Shown here in pieces: positions 35,397-44,707 of a stretch of 64,000 bases of DNA. The stretch covers positions 62,001 to 126,000 of the forward strand of contig JANRJY010000026.1 of NCBI GenBank assembly GCA_033763735.1, written 5' to 3'. Below the pieces are notes generated by a model that was given only the letters and a program-made list of their open reading frames with translations, searched no databases and had not been told where the DNA came from. A program made the translations under genes and the position numbers. The first letter of the stretch is position 1; each line of letters opens with the position of its first letter. Source of the DNA: JANRJY01 sp033763735. GTDB lineage: Bacteria; Bacteroidota; Bacteroidia; Cytophagales; UBA9547.

Positions 35397-37445
35397 TTGA
35401 GTAATCCCATTTGGTTTATTTCTGCAATTTTAGCAGGATTTTTGTATGCATTTTTACTTTATTCCGGAAAACATTCCTGGTCGACTAGGGTAAATTTATT
35501 AGTAGCTTTTTTGCGTTTTTTCCTAGTTTCAGGAATTGTTTTCCTCCTCATTAGCCCATATTTCAAACAAAGAACTGTTGTTGAAGAAAAGCCAATAATT
35601 ATAGTGGGAATTGACGATTCCAAATCAATGAAATCGGCTGCCAATACAATAGAAATCAATGCATTAGACAAATTTATCTCAAATATTAAATCAGAAGGCA
35701 AAGTGCGTGTTGAAACATTTTTACTTTCTGGAAAACAACCTCAAGGGCAGATAAATACTATTTCATTTGATTATAAGCGTACGGACATAAATGCCTTTCT
35801 TACAAGCATCGAAAATATGTTTGATGGAAGCAATTTATCGGATGTAGTAATTTTTTCTGATGGTATAAATAATGCGGGGGTTTCTCCAACATTTAAAAGC
35901 CGAAATTATAACATTCACACCATTGGAGTAGGCGATACTACCGATAAAAAGGATATTTTCTTAAAAAATGTGCTTTACAACAAGTTATCATCTTCAAAAG
36001 CCAAATTTCCATTATTAGTTGAATTTTCGAATTACGGGTTTTCCGGTCAAAAAGTTAATTTACTATTAAAAGAAAAACAAAAAGTATTAATTTCTAAAGA
36101 AATAATGCTTTCCAATTCGGGAGTACTTGACAAAGTTGAACTGTATTGGCAAGAAACAGAAAATGGCCTTCATCATTATCAAATTGAAATTCAACCTGTT
36201 GCCGGAGAATTCAATCCTAAAAATAACACTGTACATGCCTACATCGAAATTACGGATCTAAAATCAACCATTTTATTGGCTGCACTCGCACCTCATCCGG
36301 ATATTAAAGCAATTAAAAGTGCTCTTGAAAAGGATAACAACATCGTTACAGAATATTATATTGGCGGACAAACTACTTATAAGCCAGCCAATTATGACCT
36401 TGCCATTATACACCAAATACCCAATTCACAAGCCGTAGGTTCTGAGGTGCTAAACGATATTAGTAAAAAAAGCACCTCTTTTCTATTTATTGTTGGAAAT
36501 CAATCAGATGTGAAACAAATCAATGCATTCTTGGGTGATTTTACTATTCTTGCTCAGCCAAACCAGTTTGATAAAGTTACGCCAACCATGGTATCATCTT
36601 TCAACAGATTTACTTTAGAGCCTGATGTAATTAATTATGTATCCAAATATCCTCCACTATCAGTGCCTTTTGGTGCTTATAACACAGGGACATGGGAAAA
36701 AATACTATTGCAAAAAGTTGGTAGTTTAACAACTGATAAACCTTTATTTGCGATTAAGTTAAGTGCAGAAAAAAACTTTGGAATTATAACGGGTGAAGGA
36801 CTTTGGCAATGGAGAATGTCAGAGTTTGCTGACAAAGGCAATTCCGAATACTTTGACCAGTTTGTTAAAAAATCAGTTCAATTATTAGTAAAAAAAGATG
36901 CCAAATCCAAGTTCAGATTAAGTCCTGTACAACCCATTTTTGGAGAAGATGAAATGGTTTCGTTTAACATTGAAGCTTATAACGACTTGTTTGAAATTGT
37001 TACCGGTAATGCCATTAAATTAAAACTATTCTCTGAAGGTGGTCAAACATTTGAATACAATATTGTAAACACTTCTGAAAACAATCCATTTATAATCAAA
37101 GGATTACAAAAAGGAGTTTACAAATATCAAGCAATAACAAACATTTCCGGTAAAGACGAAAAAGTAAAAGGAGAGTTTATAATCAAATCTGTGGATTTGG
37201 AAGATGAAACATCAAAAGCAGATTTTAATTTGTTAAGAGAACTTTCAACAAAGAATAACGGATTGTTTGCAACGATTAATTCAATTGATAATCTGACAAA
37301 TTCATTGCTATCCAAAAGTACAGAACCAATTGTAACAAATACAGAAAACTTACTTGAATTAATATCATTAAAATGGCTATGTTTCTTCTTTTTGGCTTTG
37401 ATTTTCACAGAATGGTTTGTTCGTAAGTGGTTAGGTTCGTATTAA
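35397..37445 (+). CDS. VWA-domain membrane protein
   Basis: A 682-residue protein with two N-terminal membrane helices (about 4-21 and 30-51), a large outside region and a C-terminal helix (SLKWLCFFFLALIFTEWFV) with a short basic tail. Residues about 66-180 form a von Willebrand A-like domain: IIIVGIDDSKSMKSA carries a DxSxS-type metal site and SDGINNAG follows. Such proteins (BatA/CoxE-like architecture) are common and unassigned in Bacteroidota. The start appears to be TTG at 35397, since no ATG precedes the first helix. A hairpin follows the stop. Confidence 0.72.
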   Translation: MSNPIWFISAILAGFLYAFLLYSGKHSWSTRVNLLVAFLRFFLVSGIVFLLISPYFKQRTVVEEKPIIIVGIDDSKSMKSAANTIEINALDKFISNIKSEGKVRVETFLLSGKQPQGQINTISFDYKRTDINAFLTSIENMFDGSNLSDVVIFSDGINNAGVSPTFKSRNYNIHTIGVGDTTDKKDIFLKNVLYNKLSSSKAKFPLLVEFSNYGFSGQKVNLLLKEKQKVLISKEIMLSNSGVLDKVELYWQETENGLHHYQIEIQPVAGEFNPKNNTVHAYIEITDLKSTILLAALAPHPDIKAIKSALEKDNNIVTEYYIGGQTTYKPANYDLAIIHQIPNSQAVGSEVLNDISKKSTSFLFIVGNQSDVKQINAFLGDFTILAQPNQFDKVTPTMVSSFNRFTLEPDVINYVSKYPPLSVPFGAYNTGTWEKILLQKVGSLTTDKPLFAIKLSAEKNFGIITGEGLWQWRMSEFADKGNSEYFDQFVKKSVQLLVKKDAKSKFRLSPVQPIFGEDEMVSFNIEAYNDLFEIVTGNAIKLKLFSEGGQTFEYNIVNTSENNPFIIKGLQKGVYKYQAITNISGKDEKVKGEFIIKSVDLEDETSKADFNLLRELSTKNNGLFATINSIDNLTNSLLSKSTEPIVTNTENLLELISLKWLCFFFLALIFTEWFVRKWLGSY

Positions 37446-37453
37446 TGTACTTA

Positions 37454-37492
37454 TTAAGATTTGCCAACTTTTAAAAAATTGGCAAATCTTAA
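37454..37492 (+). terminator. Terminator-like hairpin after VWA gene
   Basis: TTAAGATTTGCCAA and TTGGCAAATCTTAA are perfect 14-bp arms around an 11-base A/T loop, 8 bases past the stop. Only a moderate T-rich tail (TGTTATTTAATTT) follows. Confidence 0.6.
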
Positions 37493-37566
37493 TGTTATTT
37501 AATTTGTAATAATTTTTGGATTATGTATAAAAAAATATAGTTTTACGCATCAATAGATTGATACAA

Positions 37567-39396
37567 ATGATTAAAAATACTTTTATAACTATTATTCTGC
37601 TCTTCACAATTTTTTCGTGCCGTAAGGAGCAAGATTTACCAACTGCCAATAATTTAGTTTTCAAAGATTATGCGGTTGGGGTCCCCTTGGTAGAATCGAG
37701 CCTTTCAATTGAAGATATGGTTCAAAAAGCTTCATCTGATACTTCAGAGTTTTATATGGTTTATGATAAAAGCTGCTGTTATCAATTTGTTTATACAGAT
37801 AGTTACACATTTGCTAACGCTGAAGAATACATAACATTACCTGAAAATATCAATTTCGGAAATACTTTAAAATCATTTCCGTTAACTATCCCAGGAGGAG
37901 CTAGTCCTAGTGCTCTTATTCCACCGGTTTCTTATACAATTACAATTGCAGGCGTTACCAGTGGATTAAATAAAGCAAAAATTCAAAATATATTATTCAA
38001 AAGTGGTTTACTTAATCTTGCACTCACCAAAAAAGACATCACAGGCGGAGTGAGTTTGTCGGCAGATATTATATTTGATAACATACTAAAGAAAAGTGGA
38101 AATACAGATACTAAATTAACTTTGACCGTATCAAATCTGATAGATGGAATTGCTAAAACTGCAGACAATACCCCTTTAGATTTAAAAGACTATTATTGGA
38201 AAATAGGAGGTAGCACAGTTCCTACTTTAAACATTACCATTGCTCTCAAAAATATTACTACTTCAAATAATGCAGGAGGTGCAACCAATTTGTCAATCAC
38301 ATCTTTGAACCTTCAAAATCCTAAGTGGAAACGTATTGATGGAAGGTTAGGAACCGTAACCATTCCTGTAAAGAAATTTAACTCAGAATTTTTAGATATC
38401 AACAAAATTTTCCTTTCTGTTTTTAATGGTAATGCAATCACTACAACTGATACATCGACCATCAGATTTAACTTTAAAGAACCATCAGTAGATTTGGATT
38501 TTACAAGCTCATTTGGAGTTCCAATAACATTAATAGATTCGATATACTCTGTTAACAAAAAGGGAGAAACCAACTTTGTAGATGTAACAACACGTGCCGC
38601 AGCATTAGGTCCCATTCAGATAAAAAAAGCCAATGATCCCGGTTTTGATAATTTCGCGGGCATTTCTCCGGCCATTACACCAACATATTCAATAAATAAA
38701 GACAATAACCCCAGTCAATTATCTACACTTCAAAGCATATTACAACCTGGACCGCGAGTATTAGAAAGCGGCATCGTGTTAAAATTAGACAGCTCGGGTA
38801 ATTCTCCTACTGACTACATTTTTGACAAAAGTACAATTTCCTCAAAAACCACCGTGCGAATTCCTTTATATGGTTATGTATCCTTGTTTAATATGAGAAC
38901 GGTGATTGATTACCCATTCAAAGAAAGTGATACACCTGACACAAAACAAACTGCCTCAGGTTTTAATTTAACTATAAATGCAGCAAATTTTAAATTAGAT
39001 TATGTAAATAATATGCCTCTCGCAATTTTATTTCAAGCCTACTTTACCGATGTTAATGGTAATTACATTGATTCATTGTTTGTAACTCCCGTTACAACGT
39101 CAGATGGCAAAAAAAGAGGTGGATTAATAATTGAAGGTTCAGCCATTGCAGCTGATGGGAATCCAAGTACTGCCACCATTCCTAATCAACCCATAGTTAC
39201 AGTCATGGATGCAAATCGGTACTTAAACATTAGAAAAAATTGCAAGAAAATGATTTTAACTGGAAATATGTTTTCTACCGGATTTGTGCAAACCCCAATT
39301 ACGAATTCTACAAATGTTAAAATACGTCCGCAAGACAAATTAAAAATTAAAATATCAATGGCAGCAACTGCAAACTTAGGATTTACATCAAAATAG
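37567..39396 (+). CDS. Large lipoprotein of unknown function
   Basis: A 609-residue lipoprotein (signal MIKNTFITIILLFTIFSC with the Cys at 18; mature part starts CRKEQDLPTANNLVF). The rest is Ser/Thr/Asn-rich, strand-forming sequence without motifs I recognise; residues about 100-250 and 400-560 have repeated ITI/LNI-type strands that suggest beta-sandwich domains. ATG at 37567 is preferred to a TTG three codons earlier because it opens the signal. It is the first gene of an operon with a DUF5723 barrel protein and an OmpA protein. Confidence 0.72.
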   Translation: MIKNTFITIILLFTIFSCRKEQDLPTANNLVFKDYAVGVPLVESSLSIEDMVQKASSDTSEFYMVYDKSCCYQFVYTDSYTFANAEEYITLPENINFGNTLKSFPLTIPGGASPSALIPPVSYTITIAGVTSGLNKAKIQNILFKSGLLNLALTKKDITGGVSLSADIIFDNILKKSGNTDTKLTLTVSNLIDGIAKTADNTPLDLKDYYWKIGGSTVPTLNITIALKNITTSNNAGGATNLSITSLNLQNPKWKRIDGRLGTVTIPVKKFNSEFLDINKIFLSVFNGNAITTTDTSTIRFNFKEPSVDLDFTSSFGVPITLIDSIYSVNKKGETNFVDVTTRAAALGPIQIKKANDPGFDNFAGISPAITPTYSINKDNNPSQLSTLQSILQPGPRVLESGIVLKLDSSGNSPTDYIFDKSTISSKTTVRIPLYGYVSLFNMRTVIDYPFKESDTPDTKQTASGFNLTINAANFKLDYVNNMPLAILFQAYFTDVNGNYIDSLFVTPVTTSDGKKRGGLIIEGSAIAADGNPSTATIPNQPIVTVMDANRYLNIRKNCKKMILTGNMFSTGFVQTPITNSTNVKIRPQDKLKIKISMAATANLGFTSK

Positions 39397-39405
39397 CTTT
39401 TTTAC

Positions 39406-40800
39406 GTGAAAAAAATTAATTTCATATTATTCATTTTCGTTGCAATAAGCAACTCATTTGCACAAGAATTTGTGATGCAGGGGATGCAACATGTGTATCA
39501 ATCTTCATATTCAAACCCAGCAGCGATTCCAGATCAAAAAGTTAGCTTTAGCGTAGTTACAGGATCAATTTTACAAGGGAGTTTAATAAGTCCCATAACA
39601 ATTAAAGATTTGACTGCTGATGGCAAAAGTGAAATTAATCAAAAGTCATTAGAAAGAGCGTTAAGCAGCAGTAACAATTTATTTGGTATTACTAATTCAT
39701 TTGAATTAATGCATGTTCGTGCCAAATTTAAAACAACATACATATCATTTGATATTAATTCCATATTAAATTTCTATATGTTTTTGCCTAAAGATTTATC
39801 AAAATTAACTTCTGGAAATATAAATCCTGATTTTACTGGTCGTACCATTGATTTGTCTAGTTTCGGTTTGAGTTTTATGCATTACAATCAATATGCATTA
39901 GGTTTTGCAAGAGAAGGAAAAAAATTAAATATAGGGGTAAGAGCTAAATTTCTACAAGGTTTAGCTAATGCTAATATTGATGCGAAATCAGCAAAACTTG
40001 ATTTTAGCGATCCAAGAAACATGTATGATATTTCATTAAATGCGGAAGGTACATTTCAAACTTCTACAGCAAATTTTACCACCGGTGATAATGCAGGATC
40101 TGCACTCGCAAAGTATTATGGAAATATGAATAATCTTGGTTTTGCTACTGATTTAGGACTCACATATAAAATCACCAAAGGCCTCCATGTCAATTTGTCT
40201 GCAAATAATATTGGCTTTATAACATGGAGAAGCAATACCAACACTTATGATTTATCTTCTGGCACCATTAAATTTGGTGGTATAGATATTGGTCGGCAAT
40301 TATTTGCAGGTAATACACTTGCCGGAAATAATATTACAGATTCAATCTCTAAAAAATTAACACCTAAAAGCAACAGTAATCAAGCATATACTACTTTTTT
40401 GATTCCTAATTTCTATTTATCAGGCAGATATTATATTACACCAAGGGTAGATATGTCATTAACTTTATTCGCAATGAATTATAGAAAATTGTTTTTTGGC
40501 GGTTCTGTTGGGGCACAAGTCAAACTAGGCAGAATATTTAGTTTATCAGGTAATGTATCATATATGTATAGTTCATTAATGACAGGTGCAGGACTTATGG
40601 TTAAATTGGCTTGTTTTCAATTTTATGGAGCACTGGATAATATATACTTAAGTGGCGCTCCTTTATCGAATGATTCCAGTAATCCTGCTTCCAATATTTA
40701 TATTCCGGTTGATCAACGTATGGTAAATATCCGAACAGGTATGAATTGGGTATTTGGTAGAAATGCATTGAATCAAAAACAACCATTTGACAAAGATTAA
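39406..40800 (+). CDS. DUF5723 outer-membrane barrel protein
   Basis: A 464-residue secreted protein (signal peptide 1-20, ending NSFAQ) with the DUF5723 pattern: QGMQHVYQSSYSNPAAIPDQKVSF at the N-terminus and alternating amphipathic strands throughout. This layout is similar to the PorP/SprF barrels that work with type IX secretion and surface adhesins, although it is a separate family. The start is GTG at 39406, nine bases after the lipoprotein stop, and an OmpA-PD40 gene follows after 26 bases. Role in secretion is inference from context. Confidence 0.75.
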   Translation: MKKINFILFIFVAISNSFAQEFVMQGMQHVYQSSYSNPAAIPDQKVSFSVVTGSILQGSLISPITIKDLTADGKSEINQKSLERALSSSNNLFGITNSFELMHVRAKFKTTYISFDINSILNFYMFLPKDLSKLTSGNINPDFTGRTIDLSSFGLSFMHYNQYALGFAREGKKLNIGVRAKFLQGLANANIDAKSAKLDFSDPRNMYDISLNAEGTFQTSTANFTTGDNAGSALAKYYGNMNNLGFATDLGLTYKITKGLHVNLSANNIGFITWRSNTNTYDLSSGTIKFGGIDIGRQLFAGNTLAGNNITDSISKKLTPKSNSNQAYTTFLIPNFYLSGRYYITPRVDMSLTLFAMNYRKLFFGGSVGAQVKLGRIFSLSGNVSYMYSSLMTGAGLMVKLACFQFYGALDNIYLSGAPLSNDSSNPASNIYIPVDQRMVNIRTGMNWVFGRNALNQKQPFDKD

Positions 40801-40826
40801 ACAACTATAAATCAAGAATTTATACA

Positions 40827-42965
40827 ATGAATATCGTTCGTTTTTTACTTATTTTTTTAGTTTGTAGCGTTTGCTTCAAAGGATTTTCGCAAGCAAGTAT
40901 TGCAGGGACTAAACTTGAAGAAAAACAAACAAAATCTTCATTTTTGCCTGTAAATGTAGGGAGTGGAGTGAATTCAGCTTATGATGAAATTAATCCCGTA
41001 ATCTCTCCTGATGGCAAAACACTTTATTTTATTCGTATCAACCATCCGGATAACAATTACGGCAAAAACGATTCACAAGATGTATGGTATTCTGAACTTC
41101 AAGCCGATAAAACGTGGGGTCCTGCAAAGCATTTTAATAATTTCATCAATAATGCACGTTACAATGCCGTATTGTCCATTTCAAATGACGGCAAGCGATT
41201 GTTGATATCTGGAGTATACAATGGTTCCAAAAGATGGTATAAAAATGGACTTTCAGTAGTAAGCAAATTTGGAGACGAATGGGGAATTCCCGAAAAAGTA
41301 AAAATTCCTGCATACAAACGATTCAGTGAAGGTCAGGTAAGTAATGCATTTTTGAGTTATGACGGTCAATACCTATTGTTGGCAATTACCAAAAGATATA
41401 ATGGTAAAAAACTTGATTTATATGTTTCCAAGTATGAAGATGGATATTGGAGTAAACCCAAAAGCCTTGGGAAAAGTATTAATACTCGCAAATACAGTGA
41501 GGAATCTCCATTTTTGAGTAACAACAACGAAATTCTGTATTTTGCTTCAAAAAGACCAACCGGCAAAGGAAGTTTTGATTTGTATAAGTCAAATCGTATG
41601 AGTGCTAATTGGGAAGAATGGACTACCCCTGTCATACTAAGTGACACAATTAATTCCGGTGGTTATGAGTCGTACTTTAAATGCACAAAAAGAGGCAATT
41701 ACGCTTATTTTGTTTCAACTTCTAATTCATTGGGAGGAGCTGATATTTTTAAAATTAAGTTGTATGAAGAACAGCCTTATGTTGTTGTTTCAGGTAAAAT
41801 CAGAAACAAAAAAACAAATGAATTAATGACTTCCAAAAAAGAATATTCGATTACCATCAATGATATGAAGGTAGATTCGATTAAAATCAATTTTGACTCA
41901 GCTACTTATAAATTTAAAATTCCATACGGCAAAAACTATGTTGCCAAAGTATTAATGAAAAATTATAAATCCGATCCTGATACTTTGAAATTCAAAGATA
42001 TTAACGAATATACTGAAGTCACCAAAGATTTGTATGTTGAACCCATTCCTTATGTAGTTGTTCGTGGTACTTTTTTAGATCGTAATACAGGTTTGGCAAT
42101 CCCTCCTGCTGCTTCACCCAAACTTGTGGTGAATGGTGCGGTGGTCGATTCTGCAAAAATTGAACTTTCTACTTCAAGTTATTCTGTAAAACTACCCTAT
42201 GGCAAAACATATTCATTGAGTTTGCAGGCCTTTAAATATAACCCGGTAATTGACACCTTGAACTTGGAATCAGTTACAGAATACAAAGAAATTTCAAAAC
42301 CTTTACTTGGTGAAAAAGAGGTAGAGAAAATCGTAACCCGTTCGATAATAACCGGAAAAGTAATCGATAAGAAAACCGGCAAACCTATTTTAAGTTCAGT
42401 TCCCTTCAATATCGTAGTGGATAGTTTGCCAAATTTAGTTCCTCAAATCAATGCGGTAACATCGGAGTACACTATAGAAGTAACCCCCGGTAGAAAATAC
42501 ACTTTAGGGGCACGAGCGGAAAAATACTACCCAATATTCGAAATTGTGGATTTGACTAAAGAAAAAGGTCAAATTAAAGTTATCAAAGATCTTTTAATAG
42601 CTCCTGTGGTAATTGGTCAAGCAGTTCGAATGAATAATATTTTCTTTATAAGTGGTAAGGCTCAATTAACACCTGCATCATATCCGGAACTTGATAAACT
42701 TGCCAAATTCTTACTCGAAAATCCATCGCTTCGTGTTGAAATTGCAGGACACACAGATAATGTTGGTAAAAAAGACAAAAATTTGCAACTCTCCAGATGG
42801 AGAGCTCGTGCGGTAGAATTGTATATTGAGGCAAAAGGAGTACCGACTACGCAAGTTTCATTTAATGGTTATGGCGACACCAAACCCGTTGCACCAAACA
42901 AAACACCTTGGGGCAAATCTCAAAACAGACGTGTGGAGTTTATTATCCGCGAGATAGTGAAATAA
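40827..42965 (+). CDS. OmpA-family protein with PD40 propeller and carboxypeptidase-regulatory repeats
   Basis: A 712-residue protein. Order: signal peptide (1-22); a PD40/WD40-like propeller (about 45-320) with ISPDGKTLYFI and LSNNNEILYFASKRPTGKGSFDLY blades; three carboxypeptidase-regulatory-like units (about 320-590, for instance VVVSGKIRNKKTNELM, VVVRGTFLDRNTGLAI, SIITGKVIDKKTGKPI); and a C-terminal OmpA peptidoglycan-binding domain (about 605-712) with IAGHTDNVG and NRRVEFII. This resembles PorE of the type IX system but without TPR repeats or lipobox. It would tether an outer-membrane complex to the cell wall. Confidence 0.82.
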   Translation: MNIVRFLLIFLVCSVCFKGFSQASIAGTKLEEKQTKSSFLPVNVGSGVNSAYDEINPVISPDGKTLYFIRINHPDNNYGKNDSQDVWYSELQADKTWGPAKHFNNFINNARYNAVLSISNDGKRLLISGVYNGSKRWYKNGLSVVSKFGDEWGIPEKVKIPAYKRFSEGQVSNAFLSYDGQYLLLAITKRYNGKKLDLYVSKYEDGYWSKPKSLGKSINTRKYSEESPFLSNNNEILYFASKRPTGKGSFDLYKSNRMSANWEEWTTPVILSDTINSGGYESYFKCTKRGNYAYFVSTSNSLGGADIFKIKLYEEQPYVVVSGKIRNKKTNELMTSKKEYSITINDMKVDSIKINFDSATYKFKIPYGKNYVAKVLMKNYKSDPDTLKFKDINEYTEVTKDLYVEPIPYVVVRGTFLDRNTGLAIPPAASPKLVVNGAVVDSAKIELSTSSYSVKLPYGKTYSLSLQAFKYNPVIDTLNLESVTEYKEISKPLLGEKEVEKIVTRSIITGKVIDKKTGKPILSSVPFNIVVDSLPNLVPQINAVTSEYTIEVTPGRKYTLGARAEKYYPIFEIVDLTKEKGQIKVIKDLLIAPVVIGQAVRMNNIFFISGKAQLTPASYPELDKLAKFLLENPSLRVEIAGHTDNVGKKDKNLQLSRWRARAVELYIEAKGVPTTQVSFNGYGDTKPVAPNKTPWGKSQNRRVEFIIREIVK

Positions 42966-42974
42966 TTGTTATTT

Positions 42975-43310
42975 TTAAAACAACTTCACTTTATATATCA
43001 GACAAATATACCCCGCATATACAATACCGAAAGCAACCAAAAACGAAATAACCACACTCAAAGCACCCATTCCGGTGAGTTGTTTGGTGGATTTGATAAA
43101 TGCTTCTGACAAATTTTTAACATACACTTCCAAAAGTGTAAATACCGGGTAGAAAATAATCACTGATGCAAGCATTCTCAAAACCAATGTCATTTGAAGT
43201 GATTTGCTTCGCAAATATGGTTCCGTTTTCATCATTATTAAGTCGATTATAAAATTGCCGATTAATACTGAAATTGCAATTGTCGAAAATTGTGTGATTT
43301 TTTTGTTCAT
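42975..43310 (-). CDS. Small membrane protein, unknown function
   Basis: A 111-residue protein with three hydrophobic segments (about 8-25, 42-62 and 82-104) and a short basic C-terminus. It has no signal peptide and no motif I recognise; the helix-rich LRMLASVIIFYPVFTLLEVYV segment is typical of integral membrane proteins. It is convergent with the OmpA-PD40 gene and preceded by the hairpin-rich spacer. Confidence 0.62.
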   Translation of the reverse strand: MNKKITQFSTIAISVLIGNFIIDLIMMKTEPYLRSKSLQMTLVLRMLASVIIFYPVFTLLEVYVKNLSEAFIKSTKQLTGMGALSVVISFLVAFGIVYAGYICLIYKVKLF

Positions 43311-43435
43311 AAAAAGTGGCTTTGTTTAATTTTAACTTGAGTTTGTATATTTTTTAATAATAAATTTATAGGATTATTTTCTAAGTGTTTAATTACATAT
43401 AATTGAATTATTCAATAATTGTTTACTTATAGTCT

Positions 43436-43555
43436 TTTACTTTTTGTTTGGTCAAAAAGTAAACAAAAAACCCACCACGAAAGAAAAATATTTGTTTTTT
43501 TGCCGCACTACCCACCTTACCATGCCAAAAAACAAATATTTCACACCTTTCGTGG
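43436..43555. repeat. Double inverted-repeat element, REP/MITE-like
   Basis: The 326-base spacer 43311-43636 holds two stem-loops and no gene. The first is a perfect 11-bp stem, TTTACTTTTTG/CAAAAAGTAAA, with a 6-base loop (43436-43463). The second (43475-43555) has arms of 9 bp (CCACGAAAG) and 15 bp (AAATATTTGTTTTTT), separated by a small internal loop and closing a 25-base loop. Elements reading TTACTTTTTG...CAAAAAGTAAC recur in many Bacteroidota genomes, which suggests a dispersed repeat. Confidence 0.55.
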
Positions 43556-43636
43556 ACAACCCACCGCACATGGTTTCATATAGAAACTTTAGTTTATCCC
43601 AATTTCAAGTTAATTTTAACCAAATTATAAAAATAA

Positions 43637-44707
43637 TTGAATAACCACAAATCAAATAAGATTCTTGTAGTTGGTGCCGGAATTGTAGGATGTACGGTAG
43701 CTTATGAACTGGATAGATTACATTATAAAGTCCATTTGATGGACAATGATCATAAAGATAGTTCATCCACCATTGCTGCCGGCTTGTTTAACCCAATCAC
43801 CGGAAAAAGGTGGCTCAAAACCTGGATGGCCGATGAGATATTTCCTTACATGTCAAATTATTACAAGGAATTCGAAAAATCATTTCATGTAAAATTATTT
43901 CATCAAATAGGTTTATTCAAACCATTTGATTCCGTACAAGAACAAAATAACTGGGCATCTCAATTGACTGACGAAGCTTATCAAAATTGGGTTGAAATAA
44001 AATCGGCAAATGAAATAAAAGAAAAAACTGTTGTTGCCCCATTTGGAGGATTTTATGTTCCAAAAGCCGGTTGGTTAGATACCAGAATGTATATTTCAAG
44101 CATAATCAATTACTTTCAAGAAAAATCAGCATTTGAAATATTGCACATTGATGCTGTGAAAATCACAGAAGTCTCAAAAAAATATGATTCAATTATATTT
44201 TGTGAAGGTTGGAAGGCTACTATGAATCCACTATGGAAATGGCTGCCATTTAATTTATGTAAAGGTGAATTGATTGAGGTTGAATCAAATGATTATTTTG
44301 GTAATTATATCAATAATAAATCAGTATTTGTACTTCCGATTTCTGAGATTAAATACAAAATTGGGTCCACCTATGAATGGCATAATTTGAATTATGACAT
44401 AACCCAAGAGGCTAAAGATGAATTGGTTAGTAAGGCAAATAAGTTCATATTAAGTCCTTTAAAAGTAACCAATCAATGGGCAGGAATTAGACCATCTACC
44501 TCAGATAGAAGACCTTTTTTGGGTGTGCATCCGGAACATTCCAATTTATATATTGTAAATGGTTTTGGATCAAAAGCGGTTTCTTTGACTCCTTATTTTA
44601 TAAATGAATTTGTAAAATATTATACAGAAGGCAAAGAATTGATGCCCGAAATAGATATCAAGCGGTTTTTAGATTATTTTTACAAGCATAAGCACACCAA
44701 TTCATGA
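43637..44707 (+). CDS. FAD-dependent amino-acid-oxidase-type oxidoreductase
   Basis: A 356-residue DAO-family flavoprotein. The FAD-binding GxGxxG is in ILVVGAGIVGCTVAYELDRLHYKVHLMD (residues about 9-36); SSTIAAGLFNPITGKRW follows, and the C-terminal GIRPSTSDRRPFLGVHPEHSNLYIVNGFGSKAV matches the family's second cofactor-contact region. The substrate is unknown. The start is TTG at 43637; an in-frame stop lies directly upstream and no ATG lies before the nucleotide-binding loop. Its end overlaps the next gene by four bases (ATGA). Confidence 0.8.
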   Translation: MNNHKSNKILVVGAGIVGCTVAYELDRLHYKVHLMDNDHKDSSSTIAAGLFNPITGKRWLKTWMADEIFPYMSNYYKEFEKSFHVKLFHQIGLFKPFDSVQEQNNWASQLTDEAYQNWVEIKSANEIKEKTVVAPFGGFYVPKAGWLDTRMYISSIINYFQEKSAFEILHIDAVKITEVSKKYDSIIFCEGWKATMNPLWKWLPFNLCKGELIEVESNDYFGNYINNKSVFVLPISEIKYKIGSTYEWHNLNYDITQEAKDELVSKANKFILSPLKVTNQWAGIRPSTSDRRPFLGVHPEHSNLYIVNGFGSKAVSLTPYFINEFVKYYTEGKELMPEIDIKRFLDYFYKHKHTNS

